The notes below the pieces were generated by a model. That model saw only the letters and a program-made list of their open reading frames with translations, was not told the origin of the DNA and searched no databases. Position numbers and translations under genes: made by a program. From assembly GCF_013004595.1 (NCBI RefSeq), contig NZ_JABEMC010000007.1:53457-117456 (forward strand): a stretch of 64,000 bases of DNA, written 5' to 3'. Position 1 is the stretch's first letter. Each line of letters opens with the position of its first letter. Source of the DNA: Brevibacterium luteolum. GTDB taxonomy: Bacteria; Actinomycetota; Actinomycetes; Actinomycetales; Brevibacteriaceae. Below are positions 44,604 through 56,435 of the stretch, one piece after another.

Positions 44604-45998
44604 TCAGGCGGTGGCGGAGCGCTTCCAGTTTGACCAGCCTTCGAAGCTGCCGTCGATCTCGATGACCTCGTAGCCGGCGCGGCGCAGGGCCTGTGCTGCG
44701 ACCGTGTTGCGCATGCCGGACTGGCAGTAGCTCACGATCGTACCGTCTGCAGGCAGCTCGTCGAGGTTCCACAGCAGGCGGCCGACATTCAGCTGCGCCG
44801 AACCGGGGATGTGGCCCTCGGCGTGCTCGGTCTTGTTGCGCACATCGAGCAGCAGGTCGTAGTCGGTGTGGTCGAGCTCGGCCGGGGAGATGACCTCCGG
44901 CTTGTAGTCGGCCAGCGTGTCCAGCGAGGTGATGTAGCCAGACACGTCGTCGATGCCGACGCGCACCAGGTGATCCCAGATGCGCTGGGCCTCGGCGGCA
45001 TCAGGTGCCAGCAGCACGATCGGCGTCGACTCCGCCTCAGGGTCATACGACCAGGCGCCGTAGGTCGCCGGCTTGTTCGCCGGGATGGCGAGCGCGCCCT
45101 TGACGGTGCCGTCGTGGATCTCATCGGGCGTCCGCGTGTCGGCGATGACGACCTTGCCTGCCTCGAAGTCCTTGGCGACCTGCGCGAGGTCGAGCTCGGT
45201 CAGCGGCTGGCGGCCGCCCATGACCTTCGGGCCGTCGCGGTTCTCGCGCTTCATCCGCCCGAAGTAGGCGTGCGCATCCGGCTGGCCGTCGAGCAGCTCG
45301 TCGATGAAGCCCTGTTCGTCGTCGTTCTTGACGTGCTTGGCCCACCAGGCGAAGGCCTTCTCGTAGCCGACCGTCGATGTCGGCACGGCGCCGAGCGCCT
45401 TGCCGCAGGCCGAGCCGGAGCCATGCGCCGGCATCACCTGGATGTAGTCCGGCAGCGGCATGAACTTCTCCTTGAGGCTGCGGAAGAGGTCCTTTGCGCC
45501 CTGGAAGCGGGTGTCGACGCCGCCGGCTGCCTCGTCGAGCAGGTCGGGCCGGCCGAGGTCGCCGACGAAGACGAAGTCGCCGGAGAGCAGGAAGCCGGGC
45601 TCATCTGTGAAGCCGCCGTCGGTGAGCAGGAAGCTCAGGTGCTCGGGGGTGTGGCCGGGGGTGTGGACGGCTTCGAGGGTGAGGTTGCCGACGGTGATGG
45701 TGTCACCGTCATTCAGGCGCTCGGCTTCGAAGCCGTACTGCCAGTCCTGGCCGCCTTCGCCGGAGACGTACATCTTCGCGCCGGTGGCCTCAGCCAGTTC
45801 GCGGGTGCCGGAGAGGTAGTCGGCGTGGATGTGGGTTTCGGTCACGGCCTTGATCGCCATGTTGTTCTTCGCGGCGTACTCCTGGAAGAACTCGACGTCG
45901 CGTCGGCCGTCGACGACGATTGCCTCGCCGGTCGCCTGACAGCCGATGAAGTAGGCGGCCTGCGCCAGGTCCTCGTCGTAGATCCGTTCGATGAGCAT
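44604..45998 (-). CDS. CstB-like persulfide dioxygenase-rhodanese fusion
   Basis: A 464-aa cytoplasmic protein with three domains. First is a metallo-beta-lactamase-fold persulfide dioxygenase (about 1-235) with the iron ligands THIHADYLSG (His56, His58, Asp60) and HTPGHTPEHLSF. Next is a pseudo-rhodanese lacking a catalytic Cys (about 265-360), and last an active rhodanese (about 370-464) with Cys425 in SYCQSGMRN. This is the architecture of Staphylococcus CstB, which oxidises persulfides to thiosulfate and relieves sulfide stress. The ATG at 45998 is chosen for its GAGGAGGACAC Shine-Dalgarno; a GTG 22 codons earlier lies close to the operator. The CsoR/CstR-like operator 74 bp upstream supports the assignment; no cstR gene is present here. 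Confidence 0.88.
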   Translation of the reverse strand: MLIERIYDEDLAQAAYFIGCQATGEAIVVDGRRDVEFFQEYAAKNNMAIKAVTETHIHADYLSGTRELAEATGAKMYVSGEGGQDWQYGFEAERLNDGDTITVGNLTLEAVHTPGHTPEHLSFLLTDGGFTDEPGFLLSGDFVFVGDLGRPDLLDEAAGGVDTRFQGAKDLFRSLKEKFMPLPDYIQVMPAHGSGSACGKALGAVPTSTVGYEKAFAWWAKHVKNDDEQGFIDELLDGQPDAHAYFGRMKRENRDGPKVMGGRQPLTELDLAQVAKDFEAGKVVIADTRTPDEIHDGTVKGALAIPANKPATYGAWSYDPEAESTPIVLLAPDAAEAQRIWDHLVRVGIDDVSGYITSLDTLADYKPEVISPAELDHTDYDLLLDVRNKTEHAEGHIPGSAQLNVGRLLWNLDELPADGTIVSYCQSGMRNTVAAQALRRAGYEVIEIDGSFEGWSNWKRSATA

Positions 45999-46071
45999 GT
46001 GTCCTCCTCGTCCGTCCCGCTGCGCGGGCCGGAGGTTGATCACGGTTTCGCTTTCCTGCGCCACAACAATG

Positions 46072-46087
46072 ATACCCCCAGAGGTAT
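46072..46087. promoter_or_regulatory. CsoR/CstR-type operator upstream of the cstB-like gene
   Basis: ATACCCCCAGAGGTAT, a 16-bp imperfect palindrome of the form ATACCNNNNNNGGTAT. Read on the minus strand it overlaps a TATCAT -10-like box, so repressor binding would block transcription. The same class of site precedes the methyltransferase gene at 24606. Confidence 0.65.
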
Positions 46088-46201
46088 TCCCGGATGTGCT
46101 GCGGAGGGGGCCGCAGGGCTGTGGCCGCGTGGCCGGTTGCCCTCAGTGTATCGACGCCGGAGGGGTAATGACCAGACATTTGCGGCGGCCGGATGAATGC
46201 A

Positions 46202-46239
46202 TCTCGGCCGGCAGCAGCGTCTGCTCCTGCCGGCCGAGA
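46202..46239 (-). terminator. Terminator hairpin downstream of the surface-protein gene
   Basis: A perfect 13-bp stem TCTCGGCCGGCAG / CTGCCGGCCGAGA with a 12-nt loop, 35 bp past the stop at 46274. Confidence 0.75.
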
Positions 46240-46273
46240 ATCTGGTCATGCCGCGGTGATCACTGCCGCCGCA

Positions 46274-48958
46274 TCACCGCCTGCGGCGTCGGGCGGCGAG
46301 AAGGAGGGCGCCGCCGGCGCCGAGCAGCGGAAGGGCCAGCCCGAGGGCCATGAGGCTGCCGCCGGTGCGCGGCAGCGCACCGATGGAGTCACCACCCGCC
46401 GAACCGCCGGCCTTCGCATCGCCGTTGGAACCGGAACCGGATCCGCCGTTGCCGGAGCCGTCACGATCCGAATCGTCACCGTCCGGGCCCGAGGTCTCGG
46501 TCGCCTTGGGCGACTCAGACGGATCGGCGGTCTCGGTCGGCTCGGCGCTCTGGCTCGGATCCGCCGTGGGCTCAGTGCTCTCGGTCGGCTCCGACGTCGG
46601 TTCAGCTGTCGGATCCGAAGTCGGATCAGTCGTTGCCGTCGGCTCCGCCGTCGGTTCGGGCGACGGCGTCTCCGTTTCGGTTCCGGTGCCTAGGCACTTT
46701 TCGATCGCTGCCTTGCCGACGTGCACGTGCAGCGTCTGCTTCTCGCCGATCAGGTTCTTGCCGTCTGCTCCCGTTGCCGAGGCCTGGAAGGTCAGCTCGT
46801 AGGCGCCGGGCTTGGTGAACACCCACATCGGGTGGGCGTGGGTGGCGAAGGTGACCGGGAATGAGGTCTTATCCGTGCCCGACTGCAGGCGCAGCTCAGG
46901 CTTGCCGCCGAAGCCCGATCCCTGCTCTGCGAGCGCGAAGTGCGCGCCCTCCGGCGTCTTCGCATCCGTCAGCGACAGCGTCACTGGGCCCTTGAGCTTG
47001 GCGAAGTCGATCTCCTGGGTCTTGTATCCAGGCCACAGCAGCCCGCGCTTCTGCACGAACGGCAGCGCATAGTAGGTATCGCCCTGCTTGCCGAGGAAGT
47101 CGAAGGCCGGATCGGCCTGATCGGCTCCGCGCTTGCCCACACCGGAGTCGCGCACGCCGAAGGCGACGTCGGCAACCGCGTGCTCAGTCGGCTTGCCCGA
47201 GGTGTGGATGCCGGAGTCGTCATGCATCTTCAGCTCGATGCCGGATCCGGCTTGGCGCATCTTCAGATCGACATGCCCGTCATCGAGCAGTTTCCGCCCG
47301 TCGGTGCACACCGGCGGGATCGACGGATCCTCGGTCGGCGAGGCGGTCGGGGAACCTGTCGGCTCAGCCGTCGGAGAGCCCGTCGGGCTCGGTGAGGGGG
47401 AGAGGTGCTTGTCCGGTGTCAGCTCACCGGAGTGCGTGATGCCCTTCTCCTTGGTGTACGGTGTGTCGAGCTTGATCGTCGCGCCCTCGGCGCGGACCTG
47501 CGCGTGCGGGATGATCGTGATGTTCGGGGTGTATCCGGCATCGGGCTTGCCGATGAGCCAGTCGTCCTCGTTGTGCTCCCACACGCCGTTGACGAGCGTG
47601 CCCTGGAACTCCTCGGTCGGGTACTTGGAGTCTGGCGTTTCCATCATCCCGCCGGTGACATAGCCGCGGAAGCTCTTGTCATGCATCTCGACGCGGGCCT
47701 TGTAGGTGCCGTTGCCGTTGTCGGTCAGCGAGAAGTCGTAGCCGAGGTCGTCAAGCGTGATGTCATCGGTGTTCAGCCGCGTATTGGCTGGGTCGTTGAC
47801 CTTGCCCATGAGCTCAGCCGAACCGTTCGCGGAATCCACCTGGGTGCTCTGCTGACCCGGACCGTAGCCGAGCTTCGGTGAGATCCACTTGCCCGGCTTG
47901 CTCCCATCGGGGGTGAAGACGACCTGGAAGTCCGAGGTGCGCGGGCCGATGTGCTCATCCCACGTCCCAACGCCCTTCTCCACGCGCATATCGGTCAGGT
48001 GGTAGCCGTTGATGAGCACGGTCGCCGTGCCCGTGACCGAGGCGTCGCCAGCGTCGAAGGTCAGCGTCGTGAGCTTGTCGTCGCCGTCCTTGGCCTTGTC
48101 CGCCTTGGGTGCGGCGGTGAAGGTGTAGGTGCCGGGCACCGGTCCATCCGGGGCCGAGGCGTAACGGTCCTCTAGACTCGGGCTCGCCTCGGCGGCCGGT
48201 TCTTGTCCACCGACCTGCCAGCGGAACTTCGTGTCCTTCGAGGCGATGATCTTCCCGGACGTGTCGTCGCGGGCTACAGCCCGGTAGGTGATGTCGTAGG
48301 TGCCCGGACGGGAGAATGTCGTCGTGTTGTGGGTGTGGTCGCCGCCGACGAGGCGGGCCGAACGCAGGCCGTTCTCCGAGGAGGACATCAGCCGGTTGAC
48401 GAACACCTTCTCCGGATCCTCGTAGGTGGTGAACAGCTCGAAGGTGCCCGGCCCGTCGACGTCGAGGACATCGAGGCTGAAGGAGGCGTTGCGGAACCGC
48501 TTGGCCGGGATCCCGGCCTCAGCGCCGAACCCGATCCACGTCGGCAGGTGGTTGCCCTCCGGCAGGATGGGCGCCTGATAGAAGGTCTCACCGGGCTTGC
48601 CGAGGAACTCCAGGCCTGGCTTGTTCGGCACCGTGAACTGGTACTGGGACTTGCCGCTGCGGGCACTCCACCCCTTGCCGACCCAGTTGACGGTCGTCGG
48701 CGCCTCATAGGCCTTCGAACCGACCTTCGTCTTGAGGTCGAAGCCGTTCGCCTCGGAATCCCAGTACACCTGGGGGCTGTCGATATGCGCGCGAGCGGCG
48801 ACCTTCATGCCGTCGCTCGGCCCGGCGTGAGCCGGATCGGCCGTCAGCGGCAGTGTCGCTGCGGCCGGGCTGATGAGGGCGGCTGCCACCAGCGCCGCCG
48901 CGGCGACCCGGAGTCGCCTGGAGGGCGCACGGAGCGTGCGCGTGAGAGGAATTCGCAT
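46274..48958 (-). CDS. LPxTG-anchored surface protein with actinobacterial anchored-repeat domains
   Basis: An 894-aa sortase substrate. A signal peptide (to about residue 45, ending AHAGP) is followed by a choice-of-anchor-M-like domain (about 50-250) and a middle immunoglobulin-like/HtaA-like region (about 280-490, GYDFSLTDNGNGTYKARVEMHDKSFRGYV). A second anchored-repeat domain (about 545-770) begins KLLDDGHVDLKMRQAGSGIELKMHDDSG, typical of the TIGR03769 surface-anchored repeat. A Glu/Pro/Ser/Thr spacer then leads to LPRTG (862-866), a hydrophobic helix and a poly-Arg tail. Two Thr/Pro-rich linkers (about 495-540 and 775-830) are low complexity. Related proteins accompany an ABC transporter for zinc or manganese; none is adjacent here. 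It is probably covalently linked to peptidoglycan. Confidence 0.88.
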   Translation of the reverse strand: MRIPLTRTLRAPSRRLRVAAAALVAAALISPAAATLPLTADPAHAGPSDGMKVAARAHIDSPQVYWDSEANGFDLKTKVGSKAYEAPTTVNWVGKGWSARSGKSQYQFTVPNKPGLEFLGKPGETFYQAPILPEGNHLPTWIGFGAEAGIPAKRFRNASFSLDVLDVDGPGTFELFTTYEDPEKVFVNRLMSSSENGLRSARLVGGDHTHNTTTFSRPGTYDITYRAVARDDTSGKIIASKDTKFRWQVGGQEPAAEASPSLEDRYASAPDGPVPGTYTFTAAPKADKAKDGDDKLTTLTFDAGDASVTGTATVLINGYHLTDMRVEKGVGTWDEHIGPRTSDFQVVFTPDGSKPGKWISPKLGYGPGQQSTQVDSANGSAELMGKVNDPANTRLNTDDITLDDLGYDFSLTDNGNGTYKARVEMHDKSFRGYVTGGMMETPDSKYPTEEFQGTLVNGVWEHNEDDWLIGKPDAGYTPNITIIPHAQVRAEGATIKLDTPYTKEKGITHSGELTPDKHLSPSPSPTGSPTAEPTGSPTASPTEDPSIPPVCTDGRKLLDDGHVDLKMRQAGSGIELKMHDDSGIHTSGKPTEHAVADVAFGVRDSGVGKRGADQADPAFDFLGKQGDTYYALPFVQKRGLLWPGYKTQEIDFAKLKGPVTLSLTDAKTPEGAHFALAEQGSGFGGKPELRLQSGTDKTSFPVTFATHAHPMWVFTKPGAYELTFQASATGADGKNLIGEKQTLHVHVGKAAIEKCLGTGTETETPSPEPTAEPTATTDPTSDPTAEPTSEPTESTEPTADPSQSAEPTETADPSESPKATETSGPDGDDSDRDGSGNGGSGSGSNGDAKAGGSAGGDSIGALPRTGGSLMALGLALPLLGAGGALLLAARRRRR

Positions 48959-49153
48959 GATCTGCTTTCTGGCTCGAAGCCCGGCGCTCTGCCAGGCTCA
49001 GCTCGGCTGCGCCGCGTCGGCGCGGCCAGAGTATGAAGAGTATGAGCTGAAAGGTATCGGCCCAGCTCACCTATGGTCATGTCGTCATATGCCGATGGAT
49101 ACATGGACGCGTGATGCGCATGAGGCGGGGTCCCCGGCGGGGTGTCCGGTCTC

Positions 49154-49193
49154 ACAGGAGCTCCTGTAAGACCGCCGCCGAGACGTGTAGAAT
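49154..49193 (+). promoter_or_regulatory. gcv promoter with overlapping palindrome
   Basis: -35 TGTAAG (49165-49170), 17-bp spacer, -10 TAGAAT (49188-49193) upstream of the glycine riboswitch. The 14-bp perfect palindrome ACAGGAGCTCCTGT (49154-49167) overlaps the -35 and could be an operator. Confidence 0.55.
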
Positions 49194-49208
49194 CGTGGGA
49201 GCCGCGAC

Positions 49209-49383
49209 GACATGCTTCGGGAGAGCCGCCCTCAGGCGGCGCCGTAGGTGCAATTCCCTCCCCGGGAAACTCTCAGGCCCAGTACCGGAGCATGCAGGCA
49301 CCTCTGGAGGACTACCAGCAGGCGGGCAACCGCCTCACCGGCACAGGTTTCGCACCTGCGCAGGTCTGACAGAGCGGGGAGGA
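49209..49383 (+). ncRNA. Glycine riboswitch (gcvT type) with a diverged second aptamer
   Basis: Aptamer 1 is well conserved: CGGGAGAG at 49218-49225, GGCGCCGTAGGTGCAA at 49237-49252, CTCTCAGGCCCAGTACCGG at 49270-49288. Downstream sequence to 49383 ends in CTGACAGAGCGGGGAGG, the usual closing segment of this class, and can pair with CTCTG at 49302-49306. Its core, however, lacks a clear GCCGAAGG-type motif, so aptamer 2 is either strongly diverged or a vestigial 'ghost' helix. It precedes gcvP by 57 bp. In this class glycine binding turns on the glycine-cleavage operon; the GC-rich expression platform here could act on termination or translation. Confidence 0.85.
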
Positions 49384-49439
49384 ACACCCGGCACTCGTGT
49401 GTTCGTCACCGCGACGGACCATCAAGCGTGAGGATAAGC

Positions 49440-52477
<3,038 letters not shown>

Positions 52478-52481
<4 letters not shown>

Positions 52482-53620
52482 CCAAGCACACCCCCCTGCA
52501 TGATGTCCACGCCCGCCTCGGCGCCTCGTTCACCGATTTCGGCGGCTGGGACATGCCGCTGAAGTACGGCTCCGAACTCGCCGAGCACCGCGCGGTGCGC
52601 GAGGCCGCCGGCATCTTCGACCTCTCCCATATGGGTGAGGTGCGGGTGACCGGTAGCGATGCCGGCGCGCTGCTCGACTACGCGCTCGTGGCGAAGTACT
52701 CGTCGATGGCCGTCGGCAAGGCGAAGTACGGTGTCCTCCTCGACGCCGCCGGCGGGCTCGTCGACGACCTCATCACCTACCGGATCGCCGACGACGAGTT
52801 CCTCGTCGTACCCAACGCCTCGAACACCCCCGCCGTCGTCGAAGCGCTTGAGGCCCGGGCCGAGGAGTTCCGCACCGAGATCGTCCCCGACGCCGCCGCC
52901 GAGGTGGCCGACGAGTCCGCAGACACCGCCCTCATCGCCGTGCAGGGACCGCAGTCCCAGGCGGTCCTCGAAGCCGCCGGCGCGAGCGAGGGCGGCGCAC
53001 CGCTCGACGAGCTCGGCTACTACGCCTGGCAGCCGCTGACCCTCGACGGGGTCGAGATCATGCTCGCCCGCACCGGTTACACCGGTGAGGACGGTTTCGA
53101 GCTCTACCTGCCCAACGCCTCGGCCGAGGCGATCTGGGAGCTGCTCTTCTCCGCTGCCGAGAAGGTCGACGGGGAGGTGCTGCCGTGCGGTCTGGCCGCC
53201 CGCGACTCGCTGCGCCTGGAAGCCGGCATGCCGCTGTACGGCAACGAGCTCAGCCTCGAGCACAGCCCGCTCGATGCCGGACTGGCGCGGATGGTCGAAC
53301 TCAATGTCAGGAACAAGGAGCACCTGTTCGCCCGCGAGGCGCTCGAAGGACTGCTGGCCCAGCAGCCGGCACGCGTGCTCACAGGCCTGACCTCACAGGG
53401 CCGGCGTGCCGCCCGCCAGGGCGCGACCGTGTTGCTGGACGGTGAGCAGATCGGTGAGATCACGTCCGGTCAGCCCTCGCCGACGCTCGGCCACCCGATC
53501 GCACTGGCCTACCTCGACCGCGAACACACCGAACCCGGCACAGCCGTCAGCGTCGACATCCGCGGGAAGTCCTACGACTTCACCGTCGCCGAACTGCCGT
53601 TCTACCGCCGCGAGAAGTGA
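52478..53620 (+). CDS. gcvT: Aminomethyltransferase, T-protein
   Basis: T-protein takes the aminomethyl group from GcvH, releases ammonia and makes 5,10-methylene-tetrahydrofolate. Typical GcvT features are [22 protein letters not shown] at the N-terminus, [13 protein letters not shown], the folate-binding [16 protein letters not shown] with the catalytic-Asp region nearby (about 188-205), and [24 protein letters not shown]. Full length at 380 aa. ATGA overlap with gcvP implies translational coupling; gcvH follows 29 bp downstream. Confidence 0.96.
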
Positions 53621-53649
53621 CAACCTCACCCATCTGAAAGGAACCCATC

Positions 53650-54048
53650 ATGGCTGAACTGCCCCCGCTGCCACAGGACTTCACCTATTCGAAGGAACAC
53701 GAATGGGTCAACGCCAAGGCTGATGCGATCGTCGGCAACACCGTGCGCATCGGCATCACCGCCGTCGCCGCCGATGCCCTCGGCGAGGTCGTGTTCGTCG
53801 ACCTGCCCGCCGTCGGCGACACCGTCACCGCCGGTGAGACCTGCGGTGAGGTCGAGTCGACGAAGTCGGTCTCGGATCTCTACTGCCCGGTTACCGGCAC
53901 CGTCACCGCCGTCAACGACAACGTCGATGACAACCCCGGTCTGCTCAACTCCGATCCGTACGGCGAGGGCTGGCTGTTCGAAGTCGACGCCACTGAGCTC
54001 GGCGAGGTCATGGACGCGGCCGGCTACGCCGAGGCCAACCACATCTGA
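53650..54048 (+). CDS. gcvH: Glycine cleavage system lipoyl carrier protein, H-protein
   Basis: The 132-aa H-protein has the lipoylation site Lys72 in the [15 protein letters not shown] hairpin and the conserved [10 protein letters not shown] start and [25 protein letters not shown]-terminal half. AAAGGA lies nine bases before the ATG. It is the last gene of the gcvPTH operon; lpd (L-protein) must be elsewhere, as is usual. A hairpin terminator follows at 54055. Confidence 0.96.
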   Translation: MAELPPLPQDFTYSKEHEWVNAKADAIVGNTVRIGITAVAADALGEVVFVDLPAVGDTVTAGETCGEVESTKSVSDLYCPVTGTVTAVNDNVDDNPGLLNSDPYGEGWLFEVDATELGEVMDAAGYAEANHI

Positions 54049-54054
54049 TCGGCT

Positions 54055-54087
54055 GGGTGCCGCCGCTCCACCTCGGCGGCGGCACCC
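54055..54087 (+). terminator. Terminator hairpin after gcvH
   Basis: A perfect 11-bp stem GGGTGCCGCCG / CGGCGGCACCC with an 11-nt loop, seven bases past the gcvH stop. It separates the gcv operon from sdaA. Confidence 0.7.
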
Positions 54088-54188
54088 GTCCCGGCCCGGT
54101 GCGCACTCTGCGCCCGGCCGGCCCGGCGAGCGGCCGGGAACCCACTCCTGGGCAGCGCTGCCCACCCTGAGCGAAAGTTGGTGTCACC

Positions 54189-55649
54189 ATGGCGATCAGC
54201 GTATTCGACCTGTTCACCGTCGGAATCGGCCCCTCCAGCTCCCACACCGTCGGGCCGATGCGAGCCGCGGCGACCTTCGTCGAGCTCATCGGTGAGCGCG
54301 TCGACGACGTCGCCTCCCTCGACGTCGACGTCTACGGCTCCCTGGCTGCCACCGGCGCCGGCCACGGAACCTTCGATGCCATCCTGCTCGGCCTGGAGGG
54401 CTGCCAGCCCGAAGCCGTCGAACCCAATGAGGTCGACGAGCGCACCGCCCGGATGCATGAGACCGGCACGCTGCAGCTCGGCGACCGCAAGGAGATCGCC
54501 TTCAGCGTCGACGACATGCGCCAGCGCCCGCTGACCGTGCTCGAACGCCACACCAACGGCCTCACACTCGCCGCCCGCGACGCCGCCGGCGAGGTCATCG
54601 CCGAGGAGACGTACTTCTCGATCGGCGGCGGCTTCGTCGTCAGCCAGTCCGAGGAGGACGCGCTCATCGCCGAGGCGCGTGAGCAGCACCCGGAAGACGA
54701 CAACGTCTCCGCCGATGAGCTCGCCGCGGTGGCCGCGGCCCATGATGAGGGACCGCAGATCCCCTACCCGTTCTCCACCGGTGCTGACCTGCTGCGCATC
54801 AGCAAGGAGACCGGGCTGGCGATCTGGGAGATCATGCTCGAGAACGAGAAGGTCCACCGGTCGGTGCCCGACATCCGCCGCGGCCTGCTGCACATCTACG
54901 GGGTCATGGACCAGTGCGTCATGAACTCCCTCGACCGCTCCGGCAATCTGCCCGGCGGGCTCAAAGTGCGCCGGCGCGCACACGACTGGTACCTCAAACT
55001 CAAAGAGGAGGACCCGAGCGGCGACCCGCGCTTCTACCAGGAGTGGGTCAACCTCATTGCCCTGGCCGTCAACGAGGAGAACGCCTCCGGCGGGCGGATC
55101 GTCACCGCCCCGACCAACGGCGCGGCCGGGATCGTGCCGGCAGTGCTGTACTACGCGCTCAACTACGTTCCCGAGGTGGCCGACGCGCCTGCGTCGTCGA
55201 ACGCCCGCGAGCATGCGATCGTGAAGTTCCTGCTCACCGCTGGGGCGATCGGCGTGCTGTACAAGGAGAACGCCTCAATCTCCGGTGCCGAGGTCGGCTG
55301 CCAGGGCGAGGTCGGATCGGCCTCATCGATGGCCGCCGGTGCGCTGGCACAGGTGATGGGCGGGACGACCGAGCAGGTCGAGAACGCCGCGGAGATCGCC
55401 ATGGAGCACAACCTCGGGCTCACCTGCGACCCGATTGCAGGGCTCGTTCAGGTGCCGTGCATCGAACGCAATGCGATCGCTGCCGGCAAGGCGATCAATG
55501 CGGCGAAGATGGCGCTGTTCGGCGACGGTGAGCACCGGGTGAGCCTCGATGAGGTCATCGCGACGATGAAGGCCACCGGCGAGGACATGAGCCACAAGTA
55601 CAAGGAGACAGCGCTCGGCGGCCTGGCCGTCAACGTCGTCGAATGCTGA
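54189..55649 (+). CDS. sdaA: L-serine ammonia-lyase (serine deaminase) SdaA
   Basis: This Fe-S L-serine dehydratase converts serine to pyruvate and ammonia. It is the single-chain type: an N-terminal beta domain ([23 protein letters not shown]) and a catalytic alpha domain with the [4Fe-4S] cysteines in [34 protein letters not shown] and the C-terminal VVEC tail Cys that reaches the active site. The length of 486 aa is standard for this form. Placement directly behind gcvPTH links glycine and serine catabolism; it has its own leader of about 140 bp after the gcv terminator. Confidence 0.95.
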   Translation: MAISVFDLFTVGIGPSSSHTVGPMRAAATFVELIGERVDDVASLDVDVYGSLAATGAGHGTFDAILLGLEGCQPEAVEPNEVDERTARMHETGTLQLGDRKEIAFSVDDMRQRPLTVLERHTNGLTLAARDAAGEVIAEETYFSIGGGFVVSQSEEDALIAEAREQHPEDDNVSADELAAVAAAHDEGPQIPYPFSTGADLLRISKETGLAIWEIMLENEKVHRSVPDIRRGLLHIYGVMDQCVMNSLDRSGNLPGGLKVRRRAHDWYLKLKEEDPSGDPRFYQEWVNLIALAVNEENASGGRIVTAPTNGAAGIVPAVLYYALNYVPEVADAPASSNAREHAIVKFLLTAGAIGVLYKENASISGAEVGCQGEVGSASSMAAGALAQVMGGTTEQVENAAEIAMEHNLGLTCDPIAGLVQVPCIERNAIAAGKAINAAKMALFGDGEHRVSLDEVIATMKATGEDMSHKYKETALGGLAVNVVEC

Positions 55650-55656
55650 AGTGCGG

Positions 55657-55731
55657 CTGCCCGGTGCAGCACTGAGGCCGGGCTTTCCGGTGGAGCGCTG
55701 AGGCTGAGCTGCCCGGTGCAGCGCTGAGGCG
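55657..55731. repeat. Three 23-bp direct repeats on a 26-bp period
   Basis: Units at 55657-55679, 55683-55705 and 55709-55731 share the core CCGGTG-AGC-CTGAGGC; the outer two differ at one base and the middle one at a few. They fill the gap between the convergent sdaA and membrane-peptidase genes. Confidence 0.75.
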
Positions 55732-55748
55732 AAGCTGAGAGCCGAGGC

Positions 55749-56333
55749 TCAGCGGTAGAACTTCAGGCCCGCCGGGAGCTCCTCGATGAGGGTTCTCGGC
55801 GGCTGCCGCAGCGCCGCCCCGGCCAGGACCACATCGCCGACGCAGCCAGCCAGATGCACGGCCGCCGGCACCACCAGCCAGCCACCGAACGGGACAACGG
55901 CGACGATGAGCGCGCACCCGCCGCCGATGACGACGAGCGGTGCCAGCGCGATCGCAAGATACTGGAGTCTGGAGAACCGGGTGCCGGGGGCAATGCAGTA
56001 GACAGCCGGGATCTTCCCGCCGATCCGCGTGAGCCCGACCCGCGGCCGTGCGCCGAAGACCCGCATCGACACGGCGTGCATCGCTTCATGGGCGACGAGC
56101 AGCACCGCGATGAGCGCGAGGGTCACAGCTATCCCGAGCAGCAGCTGGGCTATGCCGAAGCTCCCGCCGCCGGCAGCCCGGCCGCGCGCCCACAGGAAGA
56201 AGTAGAGCACGAAGCCGGCAGGCACCACGAACACGCCGATGATGTTGACGAGGGCCGCAGCCGTGCGTCCGGGGATCCACTGCCGGGCGGCGGCGCCGGG
56301 TGGCTCGTGATCGGGTGCGCTCAGAGCTCTCAT
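55749..56333 (-). CDS. DUF3267-type integral membrane metallopeptidase-like protein
   Basis: The roughly 194-aa membrane protein has four to five helices. The putative zinc motif HEAMH lies in the second helix (VLLVAHEAMHAVSMRVFGARPRVG) and a second acidic site HLAGCVGDVVLAG near the C-terminus, as in the DUF3267/M50-like zincin family. The GxKIPAVYC strand between is typical. Natural substrates are unknown; some relatives sit beside sporulation or signalling genes. The start is uncertain: ATG 56333 is chosen, with in-frame GTGs at 56348 and 56342 as alternatives. Confidence 0.8.
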   Translation of the reverse strand: MRALSAPDHEPPGAAARQWIPGRTAAALVNIIGVFVVPAGFVLYFFLWARGRAAGGGSFGIAQLLLGIAVTLALIAVLLVAHEAMHAVSMRVFGARPRVGLTRIGGKIPAVYCIAPGTRFSRLQYLAIALAPLVVIGGGCALIVAVVPFGGWLVVPAAVHLAGCVGDVVLAGAALRQPPRTLIEELPAGLKFYR

Positions 56334-56435
56334 CTCCTTCACCCTCACGATAACGCCGACAGCCTATTGTCGCCGGCCAACGCCGCGGTCACGGGAGTGG
56401 CACTGACCAGCTCGCGGAATCAGGCGGCCGGCAGC

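Noticed and set aside
46016..46064. Longer N-terminus for the CstB-like protein starting at GTG 46064
   Set aside because: The extra 22 residues are not part of the MBL fold, the GTG is only 7 bp from the operator and lacks a Shine-Dalgarno, and ATG 45998 has a strong GAGGAGG.
55657..55731. CRISPR-like array after sdaA
   Set aside because: Units are separated by only three bases, so there are no spacers; this is a minisatellite.
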